This document shows positions 42,680 to 54,370 of a stretch of DNA of 64,000 nt, in pieces; within the stretch, counting starts at the first letter, position 1, and every line of letters starts with the position of its first letter. This stretch comes from Aedes albopictus (Eukaryota; Arthropoda; Insecta; Diptera; Culicidae): assembly GCF_035046485.1 (NCBI RefSeq), contig NC_085136.1, forward strand, positions 323,544,175-323,608,174, written 5' to 3'. The position numbers were made by a program, and so were the translations under genes. The notes below the pieces were generated by a model that worked only from the letters and a program-made list of their open reading frames with translations, was not told where the DNA came from and searched no databases.

Positions 42680-45060
42680 TTACTGTGAAGTTTATTCCGA
42701 AAGTGGGTCGTGCGTCGTATGAAGAAGCAAAGAATTTCAGACCTATCAGTTTGATCTCTTTTCGCGCATTGTGGATCATCACATCCGTGATGTTCATCTG
42801 GCCAACGTGCCTCTTCATGTGAACCAACTGGCCTTACCAATCTGGTAAGGCCACTGTGACTCTTTTACACAAGGTTGTTTACGGTATCGAGAAAGCATTC
42901 GCTCAAAAGCAATCTTGTTTGAGTATTTTCTTAGATATCGAGGGTGCCTTTGACAATGTGCCTTTCGATGTCATATTGGAAGCCGCACGGAGTCATGGTA
43001 TATCTCCAATGATTTCCAATTGGATTCATCAAATGCTCAAAAAGCGATATCTCTTCTCGACATTGCGTCTAGCAGGGATTAGGAAATTGAGTGTTTGTGG
43101 ATGCCCCCAAGGGGGAGTCTTACCACCGCTTTTGTGGAATCTCGTTGCAGATATGCTATTGAGGCAACTCAATAATAGCGGTTTTCCTACTTATGGTTTT
43201 GCCGACGACTACCTAGCATTGTTAGTTGGTATGTGTATCACCACCCTTTTCGACCTGATGCAAAGCGCCCTTCAGGTAGTTGAGGGTTGGTGTCGCCAAT
43301 ATGGCCTTTCGGTTAATCCGAGTAAAACATCTATTGTTCTTTTTACGGAAAGGTGAAACCGTAATAGCATTCGACCTTTGCGTCTCTTTGATTCTGAAAT
43401 CGATGTGACTGAACAGGTAAAGTACGTTGGAATCATTCTTGATTCCAAGCTTTCCTAGACACCTCACATTGCGTTCAGAATCAAGAAAGCTTGTATGGCC
43501 TTCGGGCAATGCCGGCGAACCTTTGGTACAACTTGGGGTCTTAAACTCTAGTATATCAAATGGATCTACACAACTGTTGTTCGACCAATATTGGCCTATG
43601 GATGTCTTGTGTGGTGGCAAAAGGGCGAACTGAGAACGATCCAATCAAAGTTAGGCCATTTGCTTAATGGCGATGTCTGGAGCGTTCTCTTCAACTCCCA
43701 CGGCAGCGCTCGAAGTTCTCTTTGACGTTGCCCCACTACATATTCATCTCAAACAAGAAGCACTTTCTTGCACTTACCGTCTACGGGTACTCAGTCTACT
43801 AGAGGAAACTCCTGTGAACCGCACATCAGCACAAACCTCGTTGTTTCCACTTTTGGTGAATTGGGACAACATTGTCCTTGCTCCAAGTGATCTTACAATT
43901 GCTTGTAATTTTCCATATAGGACATTTTCCACGAAATTCCCTTCCCGGGAAGAGTGGACCAAGGAGTGGACATCTGGATATCTGGAAAGAAGTATTTCAG
44001 ACGGCATCGTATGTTACACTCGTTCTCGAAGGTCGAGCAGATGCTGGTGTTTATGCTCGTGAGCTAAGGCTGTGTCTGTCTTACTCACTTGGTAGACACT
44101 GTACCGTTTTTCAGGCCGAAATCTTTGCTCTTATGTGCGGAGTGCAATCAGCACGTAATGGGCAAAGTAATATACTTCTGTTCAGATAGCCAGGCTGATA
44201 TTAAAGCACTTGCTTCGGCCAACTCCAGGTCGAAGATAGTTATCGCTTGTCGAATTCAAATCGAGGAGCTGAATTCAGCAAACGCTGTCCACCTTGTATG
44301 GGTACCTGGCCATTCTTCCATCGCTGGAAATGAATTGGCTGATGAGTTAGCTCGCACTGGAGCATCACATGACTTCATTGGCCCATAGCCAGCTATTCCG
44401 ATATCGAAGTGTTGGGTAAAGCTTCAGATTAACACCTGGGCTGCTACTCAACACAGACAATACTGGAATAGTTTGGAATAGTCGTCAAACCAAATTGTAT
44501 TGTACTGAGCCATCTCCAAGGGTGGCGAAGTATCTTACAAATCTATCAAAGCAGAATTGCAGCATGCTAGTCAAAGCATTGACTGGCCACTGCCGACTCA
44601 GCTACCACATGGCGAAGATTCAGCAAGCTGTTTCATTTGCATGTGATAGCTGTGAATCCGATTATGGAACTTCGTATCATTTGATATGTAACTGTCCAGT
44701 TTTTGCGCAACTGCGTTTCCGATTATCCGGTAAACACTTGAAACACGTGAAATTGACTTCAGAGACCTGAATATTCAGGATATTCTGTTGTTCTTCACCC
44801 GCTGTGGTAAAGAGCTATAGGCTCTCTTTCGCTTTATGCGTTATTACAGTGCCCTTTTCAGGGCGCTGTTTGAACCCATTGTGGTACGCTTATGCGTTAG
44901 TATTCTCTTCCAGGCTACTTTTCCTATTTCCCTACCTGTCCTTATCCCCATCCTTATCCTTATTTCCTTCTTTTTCCCCCAGGTAGATGATGAAATAGGC
45001 TATTATTTTGGCGATGGCACAAATGTCCCAAATGGAGGATAACGTGCCTCTGGAGCCGGC
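42680..45060 (+). pseudogene. Non-LTR retrotransposon ORF2 remnant, RT + RNase H (LOA-like)
   Basis: The + strand frames, with several shifts and stops, give an ordered ORF2: NFRPISL (42730), LDIEGAFDNVP (motif A, about 42930), CPQGGVLPPLLWNL (motif B, about 43100), YGFADDY (motif C, about 43195), then RNase H with FCSDSQADIKAL (about 44180) and VWVPGHSSIAGNELADELAR (about 44300), and a C-terminal LTGHCRLSYHM plus Cys-rich end. The RNase H after the RT suggests LOA or a near clade. The RT has one internal deletion near 42770-42840. Dead copy. Confidence 0.8.
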
Positions 45061-45072
45061 CTTCTGATACCT

Positions 45073-45188
45073 GATACCCAGGGAAACACCTCAAGCTCAA
45101 CTGTGCACTATGAACCTCCGGAAAGTAAGAGGTTGGTATCCGGCCCTGTGTATGAAAGCATTGTAACGGAAAATGAGCAACAGAATAA
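45073..45188 (+). repeat. 116-bp direct repeat, copy 2
   Basis: Same length and order as copy 1 at 42562-42677. Far too long for a target duplication. Confidence 0.85.
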
Positions 45189-45194
45189 TATGAA

Positions 45195-46345
45195 CCGAGA
45201 TGACTCCAGCGAACAAAAAAGACTTGCGTCTGGAAACTCGGCACGTGGAACTTTCGATCTCTCAACTTCATCGAGAGCACCCGCATACCTGCTGATCCTA
45301 CTGAAGGACCTCGAGTTCGGCATCGTAGCCCTGTAAAAAGTGTGTTAAACAGGAACCATGGTACGAACATTCAGTGATAACCATACCATCTACCAGAGCT
45401 ACGACAACACATACTGATAATGCCAAAGCTGCATTCTACACGCGGCTCGAATACAACCCCTACCCAAGCCTCGATATTAAGATCAGCATAGGAGACCTAA
45501 ACGTTCAGGTGAGCCAGGAGGAGGGATTCAGATCGACGCGACGATTGGAAAGCTCAGTGAGTTCCGTGCCTACCAGTTGACGAATGAAAACGACCTACTT
45601 ATCGTTATCCATTGTGATCATCACAGCAGACAGAAAAGCAAATCCACCACGTTCTGATTGACGTTCGGCACTTCTGGGACATTATCGATGTCAGAACCTA
45701 TCGTGGCGCCACTCTGTGCACTACATGCAGATGGTCAAACTGCACCCAAAACTTTCCGTCATCAACCTAGAGAGACTGAAGCCACCGGATATCATCTCAG
45801 AATAGGCGCAGAATCTTGCGGCAGCGTTTGCTGACGAGGGCGTGCTAGATGTGGCCTTTCTAGAAGACTACTGGTGTACAGTAAAGACACTCAAAAACGA
45901 CGTATCCGAGAGCAGCATCGGGTTGTTCCACTAGAAGTGAAGAGCAGCTATGGAGTAGCAAAATGCAGCGAGTACGGTAATGCATGGAATCCACCAGAAA
46001 GTGGAACGATATAAACAGACGCGGGAACAGCAGACCCGCTTGTTTTTGGGAGAAAAAACGTCTTTTTGAAGAAGTGGAGGGCAAGAAAATGACGCTGTTC
46101 GTTCTCATGAATCAGGGAAGTTCTACCAGAAGTTCAAGGCATCTAGCAACAGTTCTTGTCGTGCTGCGGGCCGAAATGTGCTGGGCTAAGGACTGGAGCC
46201 TCTTGACGAGCGGACGTGAGGTGATGGAAAGACGGAAGCAGCACTTCGATGAGCATCTGAATGATGTGGAAATCGTAGGAACAGGACTACGTCAACCGAG
46301 GCAACGACTACGCCAGTGCAGCAGTCTGCAGAGCACGGAAACCGA
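45195..46345 (+). pseudogene. RTE/JAM1-like non-LTR remnant (endonuclease to pre-RT)
   Basis: Frames in order show an endonuclease segment with FYTRLEYNPYPSLDIKISIGD (about 45435-45500), HHVLIDVRHFWDIIDVRTYRG (about 45640-45705), and the pre-RT linker LLTSGREVMERRKQHFDEHLND (about 46200-46270). The wording fits RTE-type ORFs known from Aedes. Broken by several shifts and cut short before the RT. Confidence 0.65.
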
Positions 46346-47509
46346 GTATTTTGGCGTACTATTGTTTATTATGTCTTATCTTGAATGGGATGTTGGCCAA
46401 ATAAATGGTGGTGGTGGTGCATAATCCAACACAGCATATAAAATAGGTTTCTTTCAATCAAAAAAACTATAACTTTCAAGTCTCACATATTCCCACTTTC
46501 AGTTCCGACTGAATCCCAAATCGCAAAACTAATTTTATTGCACATTACGGGCAATTGTGCTCGCTTCGGGACACATAACCAACCATCGCCAACATAAAAA
46601 TAAAAGAAAATCGCAACGAACCACGGCGAATGCGATGAGATGGGAGGCCATCGACCGTCACTTTGCAGTTCGCTTCTGTGACGCTTCTTCATTCACCCTT
46701 TATCTCTCCCTCTCTCTCTCTTTTTCACCCTTTTCCCCATTCCACCAAAATTGGTTCCTATACTCGACTCGGGTTCTGGTTCACTTCACTGATGCTGGCT
46801 GCTGGGCATCACATGCAGCAGCAGCATCATCGCAAGATGCACTTCTGCTGCTGTAGTAATCCGTATCTTCTCGCGCACATCGATCGAAGGAAGAACGACG
46901 GAAGGAAGGTTCGTTTTCATGATTGTGGTGTGATCCGTTCTTCCTCACGTCGTTGTCGTAGTCGGTCTTGTAGGTCGTCGACCAAGATTCGGCCCCCCTC
47001 CGGGAAAAGGGTGTGAAAAGTGATAATCTCGTTTGATATGATTTATAATAAATTTTAAATGCTTTTCTTCGAATGATGAAATTTTAAACCGAGATCGTTC
47101 GGTTTTATTCGTTTTGTTGTCAGCAGCGTCTGGTAATGAATGGCACAATTATTTTCGCCTGGACAAGCGGAGAAAATGACCTTTTCTCCAAGTGAGACGG
47201 TAAACAGGAGTCACTGCACGTTTCTTATCTGGATGGGTACACGTGAGTTGAATTGTAGCGACGGTAGGAGAGCGACGCAGATATTTTTTTTGCGAAATTC
47301 ACACGTGTCACGGGTGACGAAACGAGACTATCGATTATATCGTCGCTTAGATTTTTTTGATCAGGTTTGTACATGCTTTATGTTCAATTTCATCCCTGGT
47401 GATCATGAACTGCCATAATATTATTGTGTATGTACGTATTTCCTTGTTAAATATGCCGTATTGGCACTACAATATAGAATTCCTCTCCGATGTTTTACTA
47501 CGGTGTTTT
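46346..47509. other. Mostly unique stretch, partly GC-rich
   Basis: A CT repeat (about 46704-46725) and GCAGCAGCAGCATC (about 46815) occur. No gene is supported; it could contain regulatory sequence. Confidence 0.3.
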
Positions 47510-49215
47510 TTTTTTGAATTTTATGAACTCCCAAAAGAATTGCCGAAAGAACTTCTAGAGGATATGCTGAAGAATTGCTCCCAACTCCTACTAATGCTCG
47601 AAGAAACTTCTGAAAGAATTCCCGGTGATCGATTAATTAGTCGCGGTTAAAATTCATATGAATCAAAAATAAGAATTTCCAGAAAACTTCTGAAGGAATT
47701 GCTGGAGGTACTGCTTCTCGATGACCTGAGAGTTGGCTTAGTAAGTATGGAATTCAAGTTCATAAGGAAAACAGTTGGAACTTGCTAAAGAACGCATAAG
47801 GAAATTCACGAAGGAAATTCTGGGACAATTCCCAGACGATTTCCTGGGTGTATCTTCTGAATGCATTCCCGTGGAAAACTTTTAAAGAAGTGTTAGAGAA
47901 AACCCCCAATGAATTTTCGAAGCGATTCCTGAAGGGACCGCAGAAGAAATTCCCGGAAAATTTCTTAATTATTGCGCAGAGAAGCTCATTATTAAATTCC
48001 CATAGGAATTTACTCGGAGCAACTCCTGAAGAAATTTCTGTAGAACCTCCTGAATTCACGAAAATACTCAGGAGAAATTTCTCACGAAATTCCTAAAATA
48101 AAAGTTCAGAAAAAGCTCTAGGAAGTGTTGCTGAAGTAACTTTCGCAGAAAATTTCTGGGGAACTCCTGAAGGAATTTCAGACGGAATTTGTAGATAAGC
48201 TGCAGGCAACTCCTGAAGAAGCTCTGGGAATTATTGATGAAGCTAGATGTCTATGTAGGTGGACTTTCTTCTCATCATCCGAAGTAGATATCTAATCAAC
48301 ACTTTCCCCCATCCCCGCTGATTGTAAGGACCTGGTCATTTGTCAACAAAAAGATCGTTCAATGAAAAGTTTGTCAACTCCTAGGCTACTTTTCTGGCGC
48401 ATTAGACATCTCTATAAACAGCCATCCCACGACGTGTACGGTCGGTTATTCTATGCTAACTTTTTAAGGAATTTCTGGAGAAATGGTATTTTTGTGGAGC
48501 TCAGGATGTCAATCCTGAGAAAATTTAAGGGAGACCTCCTACAGGAATTCTTAGAGAAGCTCCCAAAGAAATTTTCACAGGAAACCCCCAAAGGTATTCC
48601 GAATAATTCATTGAAGTAATTCTCAGAGGAACCTCTGAAGAAATTACACCAGACACAGATTATTCGGACGAACTCGTGGAGGAAATCCAAACTATCCCGG
48701 AACTAGCAAAGAAATTACTGAAAGAAAACTTGAGCGAATGCTTGGAGGAACCATTGAAGGAATTGCTAAAGACCATCTTGAAAATAAAAATCCAGAGGAA
48801 TACATGAAGAACTCCGGAAAAAATCGCTGAAGAACTTTGAAGAAATTCCTGTTCAAAAAAATCAGGATCTTATGAAGGAATTCTATTGGCAAACACTGAA
48901 GAAATCCGCGAAGGAGCCCCTGAAGTAACTTTCGGAATTAATTTCGGAGAAATTTCTGGAGAAACTCCCGGAGAAACTGGCGAAAGAAATATCTGGAAAA
49001 GGTCATCAAGGAATTCCCAGAGGAGCTGCTGAAAACTGCAAAAGGATTTCTCGGGGAAAAACCCTAAAAAACTCCCTTATAAAATCTCAATAAAATTTCC
49101 AAAAGATCGCTTGGAGCAATTCCTTGATAATTTTTTGAAGGAATCCTTGAAGAAACTAAAAAAATGCCAGAAAAACTCCTGCAGGAAGTCCGAAGGAACT
49201 ACTGAAGACACTACA
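47510..49215. repeat. Decayed GAATTCC-type short repeat field
   Basis: Many variants of GGAATTTCTGAAGAAATTCC with spacing of 12-30 bp over 1.7 kb, broken near 48240-48450 by unique sequence. Confidence 0.7.
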
Positions 49216-49231
49216 GAGAGAATTCTCAAAA

Positions 49232-49570
49232 CAAAACACCTGTAAACGAAGAAATCTTTCTCTGTGGATGTGAAATACTAGGTTTCGCATGCAGAAATTC
49301 CACGCACACATTTACTTGCATTCTCCGTAGACACGGACAATTAGTAGTTTACATTTTACCGACGGAAAAAAGTCATTTATGTATTTAAAATGCAGCTTTT
49401 GCTGCATTCTGCAGCCGTGAAATCGAACTTGAAGGTTGGTTCAACAAGTGAATCTGGCGAAGTGAAAATTGAACAGTGATTAAGCACAATTCGGCTAGCT
49501 GCTTTGAGGTTGCCTTCGTCGTACGCAAAACGAGAAAAACTTTCAACTCATAAGTGGAGTGAAATCGAAT
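49232..49570. repeat. Dispersed repeat, inverted copy of 38873-39565
   Basis: The reverse complement shares GTACGACGAAGGCAA, CAATTTTCACTTCGCC and TCTGCATGCGAAACC in order with the left copy. Divergence is high. Confidence 0.65.
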
Positions 49571-49689
49571 CGTTAGATTTAGTGTAATTATTCGATTTCC
49601 AATGCTAAGGGGACTGGTTATCGAAAGCCTACATATTTTTTCTCCCATCTGTTGAGGCGTTGGCAAACGTAAAACGCAATATCTGTAAT

Positions 49690-50470
49690 GATAGGCTATT
49701 TTCCGTTTGATGTGACGGGGATTAGCGCATATGATAGTAAATTTTTACCCAATATTGAATAGGTTGAGAACTTCTGACAGAGCTCCTATCCTGTATATGG
49801 GATTCTATCGGAATCAACTTCGTGCGACTACTATTTTTATTCAGCAACAACGAATGCTTAATTATTTGGTCCTTCAAAGTTCGTTGTTCAGAGCCCCAAC
49901 AACAACGGTAGCAGTAGCCGTTTAGCTTTGATGATGAACTGGGGGTTCCGCTTGCGGAGAGCGACGCAAACAAACGGTAAAAACGGTCGCCTAGCTCTGA
50001 ATTACAGTGCTGGCGGCAATTGAATATGTGTTGTTGTGTTCTACCGTAAGTACGCTTACTACTTAGCCTAGTACCTAGTAGCTACGAACGGGACGGCAGC
50101 TGTTTGTGACGGCGTCGTCGACGACGACGACCACGCTTCTAGGAAGTGAAGTGACAGGACAGAAGTTCTGCAACAACAACAACAAGCAGCACCACACGTT
50201 CTTTCGATATTCTTTGTGTGTTTTGCTCTCGTCGTCGCGAGTACTCGCCGTCGCTGATGATGATGGAGGCGGAAATTAAACGGCGCTGTTTTCGATCCCA
50301 TGCCTGCTGCATGCTACACGCGCTCATTTGAATACTGGAATCTCCTCTGATGGAGCGGCGCAGCGGGCCCGATTGTTGACGCGGCGACGAACACGATGAC
50401 GATGGTGTGATGGCAGTGACTGATGACGACATGTGAAAAGTAGTAGTTCGATAGAAGAAGAGCAATGACT
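49690..50470. other. Unique GC-richer block
   Basis: Contains GACGGCGTCGTCGACGACGA and CAACAACAACAACAAG. No long ORF or clear donor; possibly regulatory or a leader on either strand. Confidence 0.3.
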
Positions 50471-50535
50471 TTCAATGGAATGGCTTCTGAATTTGAATTG
50501 GATCGATGGTGATTTTTTTTTCCAAGATTAACATT

Positions 50536-50770
50536 TCTAGACGAACATTTGAAAAGGGCCTATTTGCTTTGCGTAAACAAACATGTTTTTGTCACTGTAG
50601 GGCCTATCTGCATCCACCCACGCACATCAACACCCTTATCAGATAGAGTGTTCTTCAAGCTATCTGATAAGGGTGTTGATGTGCGTGGGTGGATGCAGAT
50701 GGGCCCTGCAGAGACAGAAACATGTTTGTTTACAAAAAGCAGATAGGCCCTTTTCAAATGTTCGTCTAGA
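50536..50770. mobile_element. Near-perfect hairpin element, 235 bp
   Basis: TCTAGACGAACATTTGAAAA at the left faces its complement at 50751-50770. Almost the entire length is paired around a ~15 bp loop near 50650. Both strands therefore give nearly the same 65-residue ORF, which is an artefact. Confidence 0.85.
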
Positions 50771-51023
50771 TTTTGTATTGTGGGAGACGAAATCTAAAGG
50801 AAGTTTTGTGACTCCCAATGATAATGAAATTCTTCGATCACAGATGTCGAATTCTACGATTGCACTTTAACTCTTATTACTTTCCTCTGAAACACTACAA
50901 ATAAAACCATAAAATTTCATCTAAACTTCTCATAAAAACATTCCATTCTACATCTTCAACTCAACCAGATATATACACTGTCCCCTGTAAGCATGTTAGT
51001 TCGTAGAAAGTTTTCCAAAAGTA

Positions 51024-51217
51024 TTTTTTTTTTTTTTTTTTTTTTATCTGTATTAACGAGATTTTTAGCCCTAGACTAGTTCATCTCGGGACCCACGCTT
51101 TACTTCCCTTCCGAAGGAAGAACTCACATTTTGCGAGTTTGTCGGGAGTGGGATTCGATCCCAGGTCCTCGGCGTGATAGTCAAGTGTTCTAACCATCAC
51201 ACCAGGTCCGCTCCACG
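51024..51217 (-). mobile_element. tRNA-derived SINE with 12-bp target duplication
   Basis: TTTCCAAAAGTA occurs at 51012-51023 and 51218-51229. On the minus strand the SINE starts GTGGAGCGGACCTGGTGTGA (A box) and has GGGATCGAATCCCAC (B box); the tail is the T-run at 51024-51045 on +. Confidence 0.85.
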
Positions 51218-51229
51218 TTTCCAAAAGTA

Positions 51230-53161
51230 ATTTGATTCGAAAACTCTGAAATATCTCTATCCTGCGACCTCACGAAAGTGCTGTCTTCGGCCAAGTTTCT
51301 CAGAAGCCGAAAGAAAGACAGCCGCTTTGCTGAGGACGGAATCTTCAAAGATCATCAGAATTCCAAACTATTCCAGGACTTGAGATGAGGATCAACTTAT
51401 CAACGATTGACTGTTCGGTGTTATAATTAGCTATTTTTTCGCACTGGTTCATTATGTAAATGGAATGTGTTTCATAATAAAAGAAAAATGTTAACTATGA
51501 ACTAAATAACTATAAAAACAACTTGCTCAATACACAACCAAGATTCTTAATAGATTATCTTTTCTTTTATTGCAGATTTTGACGAAATAATCATTGGATT
51601 ATCATAAAATTATATTCCCATTACGGTAAGTAATTTGTACAATCTTTTAAGTTTGTTGATATTTTGTTTGGAATCACTACAACGTTTGTGTGATTGTTCA
51701 TTCATGCATATTGAGCAGTCAGCAACGACGCACGCCACATCAAGCGATCTCGTAGGCATGGTCAGATACCCGCGTCGTCGAAGAACGTCAAAGTGAAAAG
51801 TCAGTGCATTCCCGCAGCTCCCGCTTGCTCCCAATAAGTCTAAGACCAAGCCCACTCATGGGCTCCATCAAGCGTTTTAACGTTAAGTAGAGCCGCGAAC
51901 AAAGACGCGAACCGCACCGGTCGCTGCTAAGCAGGGCTCGAAAGCGAAAAGTTTACGTACGGTTCGTAGCAGGGCTTAGAATATAGAGACACGCAAAGTA
52001 CGGTCTGTATCCGTAGGCTCGTGCGCTCTCTCGCGTTTAGCTCTCTGGGTAGCGTAAAGAGGAGACGAAAGAACATGAGTATGGATATATTGCCAGGTAT
52101 ATAGTTTCTAGAGAATGATTTTCTTGTTTTGACTAGGTAGCAATTTATTTTAGTTTGCATCAAATATTTGAAATTTTCAACCAATTAATATCATAGATCG
52201 TTACACGAATAACACAATAAATTGTCTGACATACAATTGTGATAGACTGAATATACAAACGCAGAAAAATAATAGGTTTAAATTGACAAGCTTTGCTTAA
52301 GTATGTTATGAATAAAGTTTTCCCTTCTTCGCCAATTTTAGGATCATGCATATCGAAAATGTATTGATTTTCTCTTAAAAATAGTTACGATTGCTCATAA
52401 TCGCACCTTTAGTTTTTGATTCGACCGATCGTTTCGAAACTAATATTTGAATTAATGTATAGTGATTCAGTGAGTTTTGCTGTTTTAACACGTACATGTT
52501 TGAGCCGGGGTTTCTACGCAGCAAGTAAAATTAAGTTTCGCACATTTAGAAAAATGACCAAATAAATAACTCGCGAAGTTCGTTCCGACAAGTTCCGAAA
52601 TTATCGTCATCCGTCGCAGATTCCGGTGAGAAGATGTGCGTATTTTCTAACCCGAAAAGATACCATTTGACGGTAATAAGTGACCACAAGGTTTTCTTTC
52701 TTCACTTTCCGGGCTGAGATCCCCCGCTTTGAAAGAGCTGTGCCTCGCGTTTCGTTTTGTTGTGTATATTTCAAAAAGGCAAAGGAGTTTTGGTTTGATT
52801 GCTGTTTTTGAAAATGGTGGTTTTTTAAATATAAATTTAAAAATATAAATTAAATAAACGAGACATTAGGAAAAGAAAGTGTGCGAAATGGGTAACTTCA
52901 CCCTTGTTGAAACAATAGGGCAAAGCAGAAAAAAAAATCTGCGAAGACCCCATGTGAATAACACCGATCATACAGAATAGGAGATTCGACATAAGATCTG
53001 TAAAAACAACCCAACAATTGGGGAGATCTATCCAATATTACACATTTAGTCATAGCACTATTATACACATTTTCATATATTCAAAACATATTCATCAACA
53101 TGTAATCTGGATCGTTTGGTACAATATGTCGACGCATCCTTCCTCCCCTGTAAATTCGAGA
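51230..53161. other. Mostly unique, AT-rich
   Basis: A fragment of the 22399-type repeat (AAGCCCACTCATGGGCTCCA) occurs at about 51849. No gene recognised; 51880-52060 is GC-richer. Confidence 0.3.
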
Positions 53162-53287
53162 AGTAGGGTAATTTTTCAATTTCACAGCTAAAAACTCGCC
53201 TATTGTTGCACACTCTATGTTATTCTTATGAGGTGTGCAACAATTGGCGTATTTTTACCCGTGCAACAATTGGAAAATTACCCTACC
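53162..53287. mobile_element. MITE, 126 bp
   Basis: AGTAGGGTAATTTTT at the left faces AAAATTACCCTACC at the right. Inner GCCTATTGTTGCACAC faces GTGTGCAACAATTGGC. Confidence 0.75.
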
Positions 53288-53597
53288 TTGCCGAAATAAA
53301 ATATTCTGTACTCCAAGTATTTCGAAGAATCATCCTTGTGCGTAAATATAACGCAGTATACCAGGCCGCTTTGATGCATGTGTCATATCTCTGATATGCT
53401 GCAAGCATCAGTATTGACAAGAAAAGTAACACGATTGCTTTCCAGGGTGATTCCGCGTATGTATGAGATTAGATAAGAGTAGTTACGATTTCTCAAAGAT
53501 GCTTTGACTGTACCTAACTCAACTCAGATATCATAGAAACACTACAGTGATTTTTTTTTGTAAAAACAAACTTCAATCATACCGATAAAAATCTTAA

Positions 53598-53755
53598 AAA
53601 GGGGCCATCCATTAAGTACGTCACGGTCCTAGGGGGGAGGGGGGGTTTGTGAAAGTGTGACAAGCAATGTATTCAGTATAGGAAAAACCCGTACGAAGGG
53701 GGGAGGGGGGGCCGAAAATTCCCAATTTTAGCGTGACGTACTTAATGGATGCTCC
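53598..53755. mobile_element. MITE with GGGGCCATCCATTAAG ends
   Basis: GGGGCCATCCATTAAGTACG at the left faces CGTACTTAATGGATGCTCCC at the right. G-runs at 53632-53646 and 53699-53710 lie inside. Confidence 0.8.
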
Positions 53756-54370
53756 CAAAATGTAGTCGAGCTGCTAAGTTTCATCAATTAAAATAGGCGG
53801 TGTGCAGGACTGCCATATTGTAGGTTCCTCGTTATAGAAAAAGCAAGGTGTTGGATGTTAAAATACAACAATTATTGTATGAAGTGCCAAAAAGGAGAGT
53901 GGGCTCATTATGTACTTTGACAAATACGCAGTCTACTTCAAGCGCATAGAATTGGCTTCCAACAAAATATTCATATACCAGCATCCAAAAGATCGCAATA
54001 TATATTAAGATTTCCGATTGATGCTTTGTAACTAAAAGGTTGTGACTGAGTATAGAATTAGCTGATGTTAAAATACACGTTAATGAAGAAAGGTTGCGCA
54101 AACTTATCGCAGACTGTTAGAAGACAGCTTCTACTATGACCAGGATTCAAGAATCTTTACCTACGCGAAGTTGTAAAGGAGACAATTACGTTATAAATGT
54201 GTTGGAAATGCAAGGGATGTAATTATTCAATAATCCTAATTATTAAAAAAGATGCGCAAAATCTCAAATTCAGATAAATTTCTTGCGAGAAAGGCAACAT
54301 GGATATTGAAGAGATGGATAATATTTTAGATAAAAATTCAACCTACAAGTCATACAGTAAGCAACAAACA
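53756..54370. other. Unassigned sequence
   Basis: No gene or repeat recognised. Confidence 0.3.

Noticed and set aside
45984..46424. 146-residue + strand ORF as a gene
   Set aside because: Its middle matches the pre-RT linker of an RTE-type retrotransposon and both neighbours are broken parts of the same element.
50549..50757. Two almost identical 65-residue ORFs on opposite strands
   Set aside because: They are the two arms of one hairpin read on both strands.
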